Source: Actinomadura sp. NBRC 104412 (GTDB lineage Bacteria > Actinomycetota > Actinomycetes > Streptosporangiales > Streptosporangiaceae). From it: DNA of 39,180 bases. Of the stretch, positions 8,835 through 16,664 are shown piece by piece. The notes beneath the pieces were generated by a model. That model was not told the DNA's origin and made no database searches. It saw only the letters and a program-made list of their open reading frames with translations. The translations under genes and the position numbers were made by a program. Every line of letters starts with the position of its first letter. Within the stretch, counting starts at the first letter, position 1. The DNA is taken from NCBI RefSeq assembly GCF_030269515.1, contig NZ_BSTM01000047.1:1-39180 (forward strand). Reading direction: 5' to 3'.

Positions 8835-9445
8835 CGGTCCGCCCCCAGGCAGTCGCGCAGCCGGATCAGACCGTCCCGCATGCGGGTCTTCACCGTCGCC
8901 AGGTTGACGTTCAGCAGTGCCGACACCTCACGGTAGGTGTAGCCGCCGTAGTACGCCAGCGTGATCGACTCGCGTTGCAGTTCGGTGAGGTCGCCGAGGC
9001 AGTGGCGTACCTGCTGCTGTTCGAGGCGCGCGTGCACCCGCTCGGCCACCTCGTCGTACTCGCGGTTCGGCAGCGTGACCCTCACCTCCCGGTTCTTGCC
9101 CGCCTGCGCGGACCGTACCCGGTCGACGGCGCGCCGGTGCGCCAGCGTCATCGCCCAGGAGAAGGCGCTGCCGCGCTCGGGCCGGTAGTGGGACGCCTTG
9201 CGCCACAGCTCCACCAGCACCTCCTGCGCGACCTCCTCCGCCTGGGCGGGATCGCGGACGATCCTCAACGCCAGCCCGTAGACAGGCCCCGACAGCCGGT
9301 CGTAGACCTGCTCGAAGGCCCTCTGGTCGCCCCTCGCGACGCGGCCGAACAACTCCCCCAGGTCGTCGGGCGCCGCCTGCCGCTCGGTGGACTGCTGCTC
9401 GGTGGACTGCCATGCGTGGGGAATACGCGGGTCGTCGGTCTCCAC
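8831..9445 (-). CDS. sigK: ECF sigma factor, SigK-like
   Basis: 204 aa from GTG 9445; the frame is open to 9595, but that extension is Pro/Arg-rich and would overlap the start of the divergent usp gene. Region 2 runs from LGELFGRVARGDQRAFEQVY to FSWAMTLAHRRAVDRVRS and includes the core-binding AEEVAQEVLVELWRKA. Region 4 is LTELQRESITLAYYGGYTYREVSALL with the recognition helix NLATVKTRMRDGL. Length, sequence and the coupled RskA-type gene place it in the SigK group. The exact start is unproven because no ribosome site is convincing. The region between it and usp (137 bp) must hold both promoters. Confidence 0.88.
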   Translation of the reverse strand: METDDPRIPHAWQSTEQQSTERQAAPDDLGELFGRVARGDQRAFEQVYDRLSGPVYGLALRIVRDPAQAEEVAQEVLVELWRKASHYRPERGSAFSWAMTLAHRRAVDRVRSAQAGKNREVRVTLPNREYDEVAERVHARLEQQQVRHCLGDLTELQRESITLAYYGGYTYREVSALLNVNLATVKTRMRDGLIRLRDCLGADR

Positions 9446-9581
9446 ATCGCTGATTCGTCGCGGACGGCGCCGCGGTTTGCCCTTTTTCCCCACGGATTTG
9501 GGACGGCCGCCGGAAGGCCGGTCATCCGGGGGTAAGGCCCTGGTGGCGGGGTAGTGCCGAGCCGGAGGAGGCGGGGGCGGT

Positions 9582-10466
9582 ATGGGCACCACCAAGGCCG
9601 GGGAGATCAGCGGTGTCGTCGCCGGTTACGACGGTTCGGAGACCGCCGGCCAGGCGTTGGACTGGGCGGCCGCCGAGGCGCGGGCGCGCGGGGCCTCGAT
9701 GACCGTGGTCTACGTGTGGGAGTTCGACTTCGGGGCGTCGATGGGGATGCCCGCCCTCGCTCCGGAGACCCTGGCTGAGCGGACGCTGGAGGCCGGGTTG
9801 GAACGCGTCCGGCGGTCGGCCCCGGGCCTGGAGGCGCGTCCCGTGCTGGAACGGGGCTCGGCGGGTGCGAGTCTCGTCGAGATCAGCCATCGGGCCGACC
9901 TGATGGTGGTGGGCTCGCGGGGACGGGGCGGCTTCGCCGGGCTCGTGCTGGGATCGGTCGGCGCGCAACTGGCCGCGCACGCCAGGTGCCCGGTGGTGGT
10001 GGTCCGGGGCGAGGGGGAGCCCGCGCCCGAGGGGACGGGGACGCTGGTGGTCGGCGTGGACGGTTCCCCGGCCTCCCGCGCGGCGGTGGAGCTGGCGTTC
10101 GGCGAGGCGGACGTGCACAGGGTCCCGCTGCGGGCGATCGTCGCCTGGACCCCCGAGGTGGACGTCCGGCAGCTACCGCTGGTGGACGGGGAGGCCATGC
10201 GCGAGGCCGCGGAGAGACGGCTCGACCGCCTGCTGGCACCCGTGCGCGAACGTTATCCCCGGGTGGACGTCCAATGCCGTGTGGAGGCGGGGTCGCCGCG
10301 CGAGGTGCTGATGGACGCCTCGGACGGCGCCCGCCTGCTGGTGGTCGGGGCCCGCGGGACGGGCGGCATCCGCGGGTTGCTGCTCGGCTCGGTGAGCGAC
10401 GCGCTGGTGCATCACGCGCCCTGCCCGGTGGCCGTTGCCCGCGCCGAAGGGGACACCGGCGCGTAG
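9582..10466 (+). CDS. Universal stress protein with two tandem UspA domains
   Basis: 294 aa cytoplasmic protein with two UspA folds, residues about 8-145 and 155-290. Both carry the nucleotide-binding signature G-2x-G-9x-G-S/T: VVGSRGRGGFAGLVLGSVG in the first and VVGARGTGGIRGLLLGSVS in the second, so both halves probably bind ATP. Each is closed by the typical ARCPVVVV/APCPVAVA strand. GGAGGAGG lies about 10 nt before ATG 9582. In mycobacteria such tandem proteins belong to the hypoxia response, beside a homologue of the convergent neighbour at 10503-12107. The same pairing here suggests a dormancy or redox role. No clear DosR box is visible. Confidence 0.93.
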   Translation: MGTTKAGEISGVVAGYDGSETAGQALDWAAAEARARGASMTVVYVWEFDFGASMGMPALAPETLAERTLEAGLERVRRSAPGLEARPVLERGSAGASLVEISHRADLMVVGSRGRGGFAGLVLGSVGAQLAAHARCPVVVVRGEGEPAPEGTGTLVVGVDGSPASRAAVELAFGEADVHRVPLRAIVAWTPEVDVRQLPLVDGEAMREAAERRLDRLLAPVRERYPRVDVQCRVEAGSPREVLMDASDGARLLVVGARGTGGIRGLLLGSVSDALVHHAPCPVAVARAEGDTGA

Positions 10467-10502
10467 GGACAGAAACGTACGCGGCTCGGTCCGTGGAGAT
10501 CG

Positions 10503-12107
10503 TCAATCCGGGGGGATCCTGGGACGGCGGTGCCAGACATGGGCGACGCCGTGCGGGCGGATCGCCGTCAGTGCTTGATCAAGGGAGTCGCGCAGGGGGC
10601 CGCTCGTGTCGATGGTGGTGGCCTCCGGCCACGGATCCTCGGTGGCGGCCATGGCCCTGGCGATGCTCGCGTCGGCGTCGGACGGGCTGGGGGCGCGATC
10701 GCGGAGGCGTCCGGCGGTGACCTGCTCGTCCGCCATGCACCGCAGGGGGTGGAACTCGGCGCACGCCCGGTGCCCGACCTCGCCGATCAGGTCGCGGTCG
10801 TGCCGGGACGTCCAGGAGGCGTCCAGCACCACCGTTTCGCCGAGGCCGAGGAGCCGCTCGGCTCGCTGGGCCAGCTCGTCATAGGTACGGCGGTCCCACT
10901 CGGGCGTGTAGATGCCCTTGCCGTACGGCGCGGCGGCCGAGTCGCCCGGGGACAGGCCGGCCAGTTCCTTGCGGACGCGGTCGCTGCTGAGCAGCGTGCA
11001 TCCGAGCCGGTCGGCGATGGCACCGGCCAGGGTCGTCTTGCCGGTGCCGGGTAGCCCGCCGACCAGGATGAGCCCGACGGCGCCGGCGCGCAGGTGGCGC
11101 AGGGCCATGCCCGTGAGCGTCCCGGCCTCGGCGGCGGCGCCTTCGTCGCCCTGGTCATGGCGCAGGCAGGCGACCTTGGCGCGGACGAAGGCCCGATACG
11201 CGACATAGTGGTGGCGCAGCGAGGGCGGCGCGGGGTCGGCGGCGAACTCGGCGTACCAGCCGATGAACCGTTCGGCCAGTCCGGGGTGGCCGAGCCGTTC
11301 CAGGTCCATGGCCAGGAACGCGGCGTCGTCCACTCCGTCCAGGTAACGCAGCCGGTCGTCGAATTCCAGGCAGTCCAGGATGCGGGGGCCGTCGTCCAGA
11401 GCGTAGATGTCACCGGCGAGCAGGTCGCCGTGGCCGTCCACGACCCGGCCCTCGTTGACGCGCCCGGACAGCAGCGGTTCGCGTCCGGCCAGGAAGTCCA
11501 GGGCGCGGCGGCGGATCTCCTCGGCCTCACCGGCGTCGATCACACGGCCGTGGAAGGGGCCGACCTGCTCGAAGCTCTGCGTCCAGCGGTCCCTGAGGGC
11601 GTCGCGGGTGCCTTCGGCGGAGATTTCGGGGCCTCGGGGCGCGCGGGCATGCCAGGACGCCAGTGTGCGCGCGACGGCGCGCAGGGCGTCGTCGACGGGC
11701 GCCCCGGCCCGCACCAGATCGGAGAGGCGCCGGTCCGCTGGCATCCGCCGCATCATCAGCAGGTGATCGCAGGGCTTGCCGCCGGAGTCGTGGACATCGA
11801 GCACCCCCAGGTAGACATCGGGGGCGAAACGCTTGTTGAGGCGGGCCTCCTGGTGCAGCGCCCGCTCGCGCGCCTCCCGGGTGGTGAAGTCCAGGAAGCC
11901 CAGGTCGACCGGTTTCTTGAGCTTGTAGGCGCGGTCGCCGACGAAGAACACCACCCCGATATGGGTCTCGCTGATCGCCGCGCCGCCCCCGCCGATGGAG
12001 GTCACCGTCATCACGTCCCGGAACCGTCGGTCATCGGACCCTGGGCGCTCCAGGTCCTCGCTGTCGTTCGTACCCACAGTCCCGGCGATCGTGACCGCTC
12101 CGCTCAC
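10503..12107 (-). CDS. Two-domain protein: APH-like phosphotransferase plus P-loop kinase (Rv2004c type)
   Basis: 534 aa. The N-terminal domain (to about residue 340) resembles aminoglycoside-phosphotransferase folds (COG2187): GDRAYKLKKPVDLGFLDF holds the lysine, VVDGHGDLLAGDIYAL is the catalytic loop and ILDCLEFDD the metal Asp. The C-terminal domain is an AAA/gluconate-kinase-like P-loop with Walker A GGLPGTGKTT, LLSSDRVRKEL and VVLDASW. The substrate is unknown. Mycobacterial homologues lie in the DosR regulon next to universal stress proteins, and here too the convergent neighbour is one. GTG 12107 gives the longest form; ATG 12011 (MTVTSIGGGG) is a reasonable alternative because the extra 32 residues look unconserved and neither start has a good ribosome site. 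Confidence 0.85.
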   Translation of the reverse strand: MSGAVTIAGTVGTNDSEDLERPGSDDRRFRDVMTVTSIGGGGAAISETHIGVVFFVGDRAYKLKKPVDLGFLDFTTREARERALHQEARLNKRFAPDVYLGVLDVHDSGGKPCDHLLMMRRMPADRRLSDLVRAGAPVDDALRAVARTLASWHARAPRGPEISAEGTRDALRDRWTQSFEQVGPFHGRVIDAGEAEEIRRRALDFLAGREPLLSGRVNEGRVVDGHGDLLAGDIYALDDGPRILDCLEFDDRLRYLDGVDDAAFLAMDLERLGHPGLAERFIGWYAEFAADPAPPSLRHHYVAYRAFVRAKVACLRHDQGDEGAAAEAGTLTGMALRHLRAGAVGLILVGGLPGTGKTTLAGAIADRLGCTLLSSDRVRKELAGLSPGDSAAAPYGKGIYTPEWDRRTYDELAQRAERLLGLGETVVLDASWTSRHDRDLIGEVGHRACAEFHPLRCMADEQVTAGRLRDRAPSPSDADASIARAMAATEDPWPEATTIDTSGPLRDSLDQALTAIRPHGVAHVWHRRPRIPPD

Positions 12108-12125
12108 GACCCGCGCGACCGGCGG

Positions 12126-12872
12126 TTACTTTTTAGGGCCTTTACCCGGCTTTCCTGGCTTTTCGGGCTTCCCTGGCTTCTCGTCCTTCTTGGAGTTCTT
12201 CGATCCCTTCTGCGGAGGGTCGCCGGGCTTCTTCCCCTGGTCCTCGCGGTTCAGCAGCTTGGCGCAGTAGCCCCTGACCTTGCCGGGTGCGCCCGCTGCC
12301 GCGATCAACGGAGCGAACGCCGGATCGGAGACGTGCCGGCCGGGCTTGCCGGAGGCCAGGTAGGCCCGGCACAGCTCTGCCTGCGACGACGGGGCCGGCG
12401 CTCCCCGCTCCGGGGACATGGGGGAGGGAGTGCGGCGCGGCTGCCCGGGTTCGGGAGCGGTGATCCTGGACGTGGCGGAGGTCGAGGGGCGTGAGGGCGA
12501 CAACGACTCCAGGGCGGGGAGGTTGCCGGTGCCCGCGGCCAGGGCGGCGCCACCGGCCGTCGTCGTGCCGACCGCCAGCGCGGCAATGGTCTTGGCGGTG
12601 GCGATCTTCAGCAGGGCACGGCGCACCGTCCGCCCTCGGTCGGGCCGGTGTCCCGCGGTGAGCCGGGCCTGGCGGAAGGCGGCCACGGCCGCGTCCTCAC
12701 CGCCGAGTTCGTCATCGCGGGCCGGTGCCGCCGCGGCGGCGAGCACGCCCGCGACCGGATGCGCGGCCACCTCCGGATCGCGCCAGATGCCCGCCAGCAG
12801 GTCCTCGGCGGCGGCCCTGCCGAGTCGCCGATGGCTGCGCCGGTCGCGGCGATGGTGGTGGTCGAAGCTCAT
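12126..12872 (-). CDS. Membrane-anchored partner of the upstream ECF sigma factor, candidate anti-sigma
   Basis: 248 aa, 62 bp downstream of a sigma gene on the same strand. The cytoplasmic N-terminus is His/Arg-rich (SFDHHHRRDRRSHRR) and then helical (ILAGIW-like LLAGIWRDPEVAAHPVAGVL and VAAFRQARLTAG). One membrane segment follows at about 93-113 (TIAALAVGTTTAGGAALAAG). The outer part is Ser/Pro-rich, includes a conserved-looking stretch LCRAYLASGKPG...FAPLIAAAGAPGKVRGYCAKLL with two cysteines, and ends in a Lys/Gly/Pro repeat tail (KPGKPEKPGKPGKG). There is no zinc anti-sigma motif. Its position and topology suggest sigma control, but this is inference. Confidence 0.6.
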   Translation of the reverse strand: MSFDHHHRRDRRSHRRLGRAAAEDLLAGIWRDPEVAAHPVAGVLAAAAAPARDDELGGEDAAVAAFRQARLTAGHRPDRGRTVRRALLKIATAKTIAALAVGTTTAGGAALAAGTGNLPALESLSPSRPSTSATSRITAPEPGQPRRTPSPMSPERGAPAPSSQAELCRAYLASGKPGRHVSDPAFAPLIAAAGAPGKVRGYCAKLLNREDQGKKPGDPPQKGSKNSKKDEKPGKPEKPGKPGKGPKK

Positions 12873-12934
12873 GAGCGGCTCACCACATGCCCTTCAGCAT
12901 CGCGTACACCGGCCGTGTCACCGTGCTCTCCGCC

Positions 12935-13555
12935 CTACCGTCCGCCGTGCCGGGACCGGCGGGCGGCGGCTCCAGGCGTCTCCGGTGAGGCGGCGGCCTG
13001 GTCCAGGCGGCCGGCCAGGTGCCGCAGCCCCTGGAGGGCCACCGCCTGGACGGCGCCCGCGCTCCTGCCCATGACCATGGCCGCCTGCGCGTTGTCCAGG
13101 CCCATGACCGTACGGAGCATCACCGCCTCCGCCTCGTCGCGCGGCAGGGAGGCGATCAGGGCGATCGCGGCGTCGGTGGACGGCGGCTCGCCCGCCGGAT
13201 CGACGTGATCGTAACGCCGGGGCCGTCCCGGCCGCTCATCGATCACCTCGGCCGGCGAACGTCCGCCCAGGTGATCGAAGGCCCGGCCGCGTCCGATCAC
13301 CGAGACCCAGCCCAGAAAACGCTGGAAGTCGCCGCGGAAGCCGGGCAGGCCGGTCGCGACCTCCCGCCAGGTCCGTGCCGCCACCGGGGCGGCGTCGTCG
13401 CCGACCAGCACGCGCAGGTAACGCAGCAGTCGTGGCTGCACGGCCCGGTACAGCCTGCGGAACGCGTCCTGGTCGCCGCATCGCGCGGCCCGCAGGGCCG
13501 ACGACAGACGTTCGTCGATGCCGGACCCCGCGCTCGCCCGCTCTCCTGGGACCAT
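12935..13555 (-). CDS. ECF-type RNA polymerase sigma factor
   Basis: 206 aa from ATG 13555, chosen because GAAGGG lies 4 nt upstream; ATG 13588 is possible but lacks a ribosome site. Sigma region 2: DERLSSALRAARCGDQDAF, FRRLYRAVQPRLLRYLRVLV, then WREVATGLPGFRGDFQRFLG with FLGWVSVIGRGRAFDHL. Region 4: ALIASLPRDEAEAVMLRTVM, GLDNAQAAMVMGRSAGAVQ. The helix-turn-helix is shortened towards small residues, and the linker is long and Pro-rich (RPGRPRRYDHVDPAGEPP). The promoter it recognises is unknown. The next gene probably encodes its membrane-bound regulator. Confidence 0.8.
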   Translation of the reverse strand: MVPGERASAGSGIDERLSSALRAARCGDQDAFRRLYRAVQPRLLRYLRVLVGDDAAPVAARTWREVATGLPGFRGDFQRFLGWVSVIGRGRAFDHLGGRSPAEVIDERPGRPRRYDHVDPAGEPPSTDAAIALIASLPRDEAEAVMLRTVMGLDNAQAAMVMGRSAGAVQAVALQGLRHLAGRLDQAAASPETPGAAARRSRHGGR

Positions 13556-13717
13556 CAGACCCTTCGCCAACGCTTTTTTTGCGTCCATGATGCGACGCCG
13601 ATCACGCGCAGGTGCGCGAATCCGCACACTCCGCACAGAGTCGGAGTCTCGCCCCCATCACGGACGGTGAGCATGGACTCGTCAGGAATCAAGAAGCACT
13701 GGTCACGGGGCCGTGGG

Positions 13718-13723
13718 TAGCGT
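13718..13723 (+). promoter_or_regulatory. -10 hexamer for a leaderless start at 13730
   Basis: TAGCGT ends 6 nt before ATG 13730, the same spacing as at cysS and at the gene starting at 38208. No ribosome site precedes the ATG, so leaderless transcription is likely. Confidence 0.45.
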
Positions 13724-13729
13724 GACGGT

Positions 13730-14140
13730 ATGGATCTCACCGTGCACACCACCGTTCTTCCGCATGACGACCCGGACGCCTCCCTGGCCTTCTACCGGGA
13801 CATCCTTGGATTCGAAGTCCGCAGCGACGTCGGGAAGGGCTCGATGCGCTGGATCACGGTCGGCCCGGCCGGTCGTGGCGGCACGTCCATCCTGCTGGCG
13901 CCGCCGGCCGCCGACCCGGGGATCACCGACGACGAGCGCCGCACCATCGCCGAGATGATGGCCAAGGGCACCTACGGGTGGATCCTGCTGGCCACCCGGG
14001 ACCTCGCCGGGACGTTCGAGAAGGTGCAGGCCGGGGGCGCCGAGGTCGTCCAGGAACCGATGGAGCAGCCCTACGGCGTCCGCGACTGCGCCTTCCGCGA
14101 CCCCGCGGGCAACCTGATCCGCATTCAGGAGACACGCTGA
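13730..14140 (+). CDS. VOC-family (glyoxalase/bleomycin-resistance fold) protein
   Basis: 136 aa, a single VOC module pair. The first beta-alpha-beta-beta-beta repeat is VHTTVLPHDDPDASLAFYRD with ILGFEVRSDVGKGSMRWITV. The second repeat includes YGWILLATRDLAGTFEKVQ, GGAEVVQEPMEQPYGVRD and ends CAFRDPAGNLIRIQE. The Glu in the last strand and the His near the N-terminus are usual metal positions, so a metal-dependent enzyme is possible, but the substrate cannot be told. GlyI-like stand-alone members of this kind are common in actinomycetes. It is divergent from the sigma gene at 12935-13555. Confidence 0.88.
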   Translation: MDLTVHTTVLPHDDPDASLAFYRDILGFEVRSDVGKGSMRWITVGPAGRGGTSILLAPPAADPGITDDERRTIAEMMAKGTYGWILLATRDLAGTFEKVQAGGAEVVQEPMEQPYGVRDCAFRDPAGNLIRIQETR

Positions 14141-14392
14141 GCGAGAATTCCATGACCCGGAATCGGGAAGCCGCCGGCCGATGGGTCCGGTGCGTTATCC
14201 GGATGACGGCGGGCAGATGGTGGCCTATCGTTCCGTACGGGTCGCCCCGACGGGTCCAGGAGCGAGTGGCCTTCCGGAGACCGTGCACTCGGAACAGTCA
14301 TCCACTGATAACTGGTTTCCCTTCCGAAAACTCGTCCTCCGCATCGGGCGCGGTACGGGGCGGCTCCTTCGCAGCCCTTCATGGAGATCGTC

Positions 14393-15235
14393 ATGGCTCG
14401 TACGCGCGACATCATCATCAAGTCCACGCACCGCGGTCTGCGGTACGAGGACGGCCGGCTGACCGAGGTTCTGGAGGCGGGCCGTTACCAGATCCCCGAG
14501 CGGCGCCGCAGGAACACGCCCGTCGTCGAGATCGTGCTGGTGGACATGCGCGAACGGGAACTGCTGCTCAAGGGCCAGGAAATCCTGACCTCCGACAAGG
14601 TCGCCGTGCGGGTCAGCATCATCACGCAGTACCGGGTCGTCGATCCCGCCGCCGCGCTGGAGAAGGTGGAGTCCTACACCGACCGCCTTTACAGCGACGT
14701 ACAGCTCGCCGCCCGCCGTTCGCTGGCGTCCATGACCCTGGAAGGCATTCTCACCAACCGCAACCAGCTCAGCGAGGACATTCTCGGTGACGTCCAGGAC
14801 GCCGCGTCCGGATACGGGATCTCCATTCTGCGCGCCGACGTGAAGGACCTGGTGTTCCCCGGCAACCTCCAGGAGATCATGAACCGGGTGCTGGCCGCCG
14901 AGCGGCTCAGCGAGGCACAGCTCGTCGAGGCCAGGACCAAGGCCGAACGGGAGCTGATCGAGGCCCGGTCGAAGGCCGAGACCGAACGCGTCTCCGCCCT
15001 CGCCGCACGCGAGGCCGAGCAGATCAAGGCGGAGAGCCACGCCCGGACCCAGCGGATGAAGGCCGAGGCGGACGCCGAGGCCCTGCGCCTGCACGCCGAC
15101 GCGGCCGCCGCCTACTCCGAGCACCCGGTGCTGCTGCGCGTACGCGAGCTGGAAACGCTGGCACGCCTGGCCACCAACGCCGCGGCCCGTCTCTACATCG
15201 GCTTTGACAAGCACACCGAACTCCGCGCGGAATGA
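14393..15235 (+). CDS. SPFH/Band 7 (slipin-prohibitin-like) protein without a membrane anchor
   Basis: 280 aa. The ATG at 14393 has GGAG 6 nt upstream; an ATG at 14381 would include that site. The SPFH domain covers about residues 15-190: GRYQIPERRRRNTPVVEIVL, LTSDKVAVRVSIITQYRVVDP, RLYSDVQLAARRSLASMTLE, SGYGISILRADVKDL. A charged Ala/Glu-rich coiled coil (about 160-240, SKAETERVSALAAREAEQ) follows, as in slipins and prohibitins. The usual N-terminal membrane hairpin is missing: the protein starts directly with ARTRDIIIKSTHRGL. It could be soluble or attach through partners. A strong hairpin follows the gene. Confidence 0.88.
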   Translation: MARTRDIIIKSTHRGLRYEDGRLTEVLEAGRYQIPERRRRNTPVVEIVLVDMRERELLLKGQEILTSDKVAVRVSIITQYRVVDPAAALEKVESYTDRLYSDVQLAARRSLASMTLEGILTNRNQLSEDILGDVQDAASGYGISILRADVKDLVFPGNLQEIMNRVLAAERLSEAQLVEARTKAERELIEARSKAETERVSALAAREAEQIKAESHARTQRMKAEADAEALRLHADAAAAYSEHPVLLRVRELETLARLATNAAARLYIGFDKHTELRAE

Positions 15236-15242
15236 CCGCCCT

Positions 15243-15276
15243 CCAGCCGCTGGCGGCTTTTGTCGCCGGCGGCTGG
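15243..15276 (+). terminator. Strong hairpin after the SPFH gene
   Basis: 13-bp stem (15243-15255 with 15264-15276, one G-T pair) and an 8-nt loop gcttttgt. It begins 8 bp after the upstream stop codon. Its 3' arm touches TAGGAA (15277-15282), which sits directly before the next ATG. Confidence 0.7.
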
Positions 15277-15288
15277 TAGGAATGCCGG

Positions 15289-15621
15289 ATGGACCTGGTT
15301 CAGGCGGTCTCCGAGCATGTGCGGCTGTTCAACGAGTCGGTCCGCACGGGCGACTTCAGCGCCTTCGTGGCGACGTTCCACGAAGAGGCCGTGATGATCT
15401 TCGAGGATGTGCCCGTCGGCCCGTTCCACGGGCGGGAGGCGATCGCCGTGGCCTACGCCGACCGGCCACCAAGCGACTCGATGACAACGGTGTCCGTCGA
15501 GGAGACCGCGCCGGACGCGGCCCTGGTCCGGTTCGACTGGACCACGGGCGGCTCGGGCTCCATGCGGCTGCGATGGCGGGACGGCCAGGTGATCGAATTG
15601 ATCGTGTCGTTCGCCCGATAG
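15289..15621 (+). CDS. SnoaL/ketosteroid-isomerase-like (NTF2 fold) protein
   Basis: 110 aa, the length of a single NTF2-like domain. Pattern: a first helix VSEHVRLFNESVRTGDFSAF, then VATFHEEAVMIFEDVPVGPF with HGREAIAVAYADR, which is the typical cone-shaped entry with 'F.G...I'. The following strands are TTVSVEETAPDAALVRFDW and GSMRLRWRDGQVIELIVSF. Such proteins act as small-molecule isomerases, cyclases or ligand binders; the substrate is unknown. ATG 15289 is preceded by TAGGAA, which can be read either as a ribosome site (AGGA, 7 nt away) or as a -10 for a leaderless start. Its stop codon directly abuts the stop of the convergent lipoprotein gene with no base between. Confidence 0.82.
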   Translation: MDLVQAVSEHVRLFNESVRTGDFSAFVATFHEEAVMIFEDVPVGPFHGREAIAVAYADRPPSDSMTTVSVEETAPDAALVRFDWTTGGSGSMRLRWRDGQVIELIVSFAR

Positions 15622-16119
15622 TCAGGGTTCTCCCTGCCAGAGGGTCAGGTCGAACCTCAGGATGCCGCGATCCATAACGATGCCGGTCTTGAACTTCCTG
15701 ACTTCAAGCAGGCCCACCAGGCCGGATTCGGTGATGACGCAGATGGAGCGCCCTGCGGTCACCGACTCGAAGTCCAGCCACCTGGACCGGCCCGTCCGGT
15801 TCTGACACACCCGGTACCCGCCGCGAACGTCGGCCGGCAGCACGCTTATCCGGTGGGCCGAGATGTCTTGTCTGAACATGAGGTCGCCATCGACCGATCG
15901 TTTGTTGACCGGGTCGTCGTCGAACCTGAGCGAGTAGCTCCGGGATAGCGTGATGTTCGTGTAATGGCCGACTTGGGTGCCGGGTGCTCTTTTCGGCTTG
16001 GACGGCGAAACAGTGGTGGCCGTGGGGCTCGGCGGGGCGGCTTTCTCCTGGTTTCCGCACGAGCACATGCCCACGAGGAGGACCAGCGACCCGACCACGG
16101 TGTACAGCCGAACGTACAT
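15622..16119 (-). CDS. Putative lipoprotein of unknown function
   Basis: 165 aa. Signal peptide MYVRLYTVVGSLVLLVGMC with a lipobox-like GMCSC, then a Thr/Ser/Pro/Lys-rich linker (about 25-48) and a compact beta-rich domain with several cysteines (YRVCQNRTGRSRW, GRSICVITESG). AGGAG lies 5 nt before ATG 16119. The domain end, ILRFDLTLWQGEP, looks like a final strand pair. I do not recognise a family. The gene is visibly less GC-rich than its neighbours, which may mean lateral acquisition. It stops exactly against the convergent gene. Confidence 0.7.
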   Translation of the reverse strand: MYVRLYTVVGSLVLLVGMCSCGNQEKAAPPSPTATTVSPSKPKRAPGTQVGHYTNITLSRSYSLRFDDDPVNKRSVDGDLMFRQDISAHRISVLPADVRGGYRVCQNRTGRSRWLDFESVTAGRSICVITESGLVGLLEVRKFKTGIVMDRGILRFDLTLWQGEP

Positions 16120-16273
16120 CGGTCTCCTAGTGGAGGTGCCCAGAGCAGCGAGGCAGGAAAGCCGGACCGAGGACGCTCCGCGCGATCGCCGGTGATTCTG
16201 ATCCCAGGGGACGAAGGAACGACCCCGGCTTGGCGAAGCCGCTTCCTCGGTCTCGCGGTGGCCCTTGACCTGG

Positions 16274-16347
16274 AGCCCCCGGCCGGGTTCGAACCGGCGA
16301 CCTGCCGCTTACAAGGCGGCTGCTCTGGCCAGCTGAGCTACAGGGGC
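16274..16347 (-). tRNA. tRNA-Thr (anticodon UGU)
   Basis: Reverse strand, 74 nt. The acceptor stem is GCCCCTG with CGGGGGC, one U-G pair. The D arm contains GCTC...GAGC. The anticodon stem GCCGC/GCGGC encloses the loop CTTGTAA, giving anticodon UGU, which reads ACA. The T arm is GCCGG-TTCGAAC-CCGGC. The discriminator base is U and CCA is not encoded (the gene is followed by CC). It sits alone in the spacer between the lipoprotein and the protease gene. Confidence 0.93.
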
Positions 16348-16664
16348 GTGCCGGCGTCGGCGCCGACGGGCACACAATACCGGGCGCCGCGGGGCGGACG
16401 CGGCTTGATTTACCGGGGGTCGGCGGGGCGGCGGGGGAGGTGTGGGCCGGGGTGTCCCGAGGCTGCCCGATTGTGCCGAGTGAGCCGGGCGGCGCCATCG
16501 CCGCGTGGCACAATGTTGCCTTCCTGTGTTGCCTTCCTGCCTCACGGCGCCCCTCGTGGCGTCGCGTCGGCGGGATGAGGGGCTGGGCTCCCGGGGCCGG
16601 GTGTTCGCGCGGAACCCGGGGTGGCGATCCGGGCGGGCCGACGGCCGGAGGAGGTGCGGGTGGC
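16348..16664. other. Spacer upstream of the protease gene with a 13-bp perfect tandem repeat
   Basis: About 317 bp between the divergent tRNA and the protease start. The sequence TGTTGCCTTCCTG occurs twice back to back (16514-16526 and 16527-16539). A strong Shine-Dalgarno (GGAGGAGG, 16647-16654) closes the region. I see no gene; an in-frame extension of the protease upstream has no start signal or family match. Confidence 0.5.

Noticed and set aside
9526..9545. DosR-box-like GGG...CCC before the usp gene
   Set aside because: The spacing between GGG and CCC is one base short and only the outer triplets match the known box.
16274..16347. Reading the tRNA anticodon as GUA (Tyr)
   Set aside because: Correct 5-bp stem pairing (GCCGC/GCGGC) sets the loop to CTTGTAA and the anticodon to UGU; a tRNA-Tyr would also need a long variable arm.
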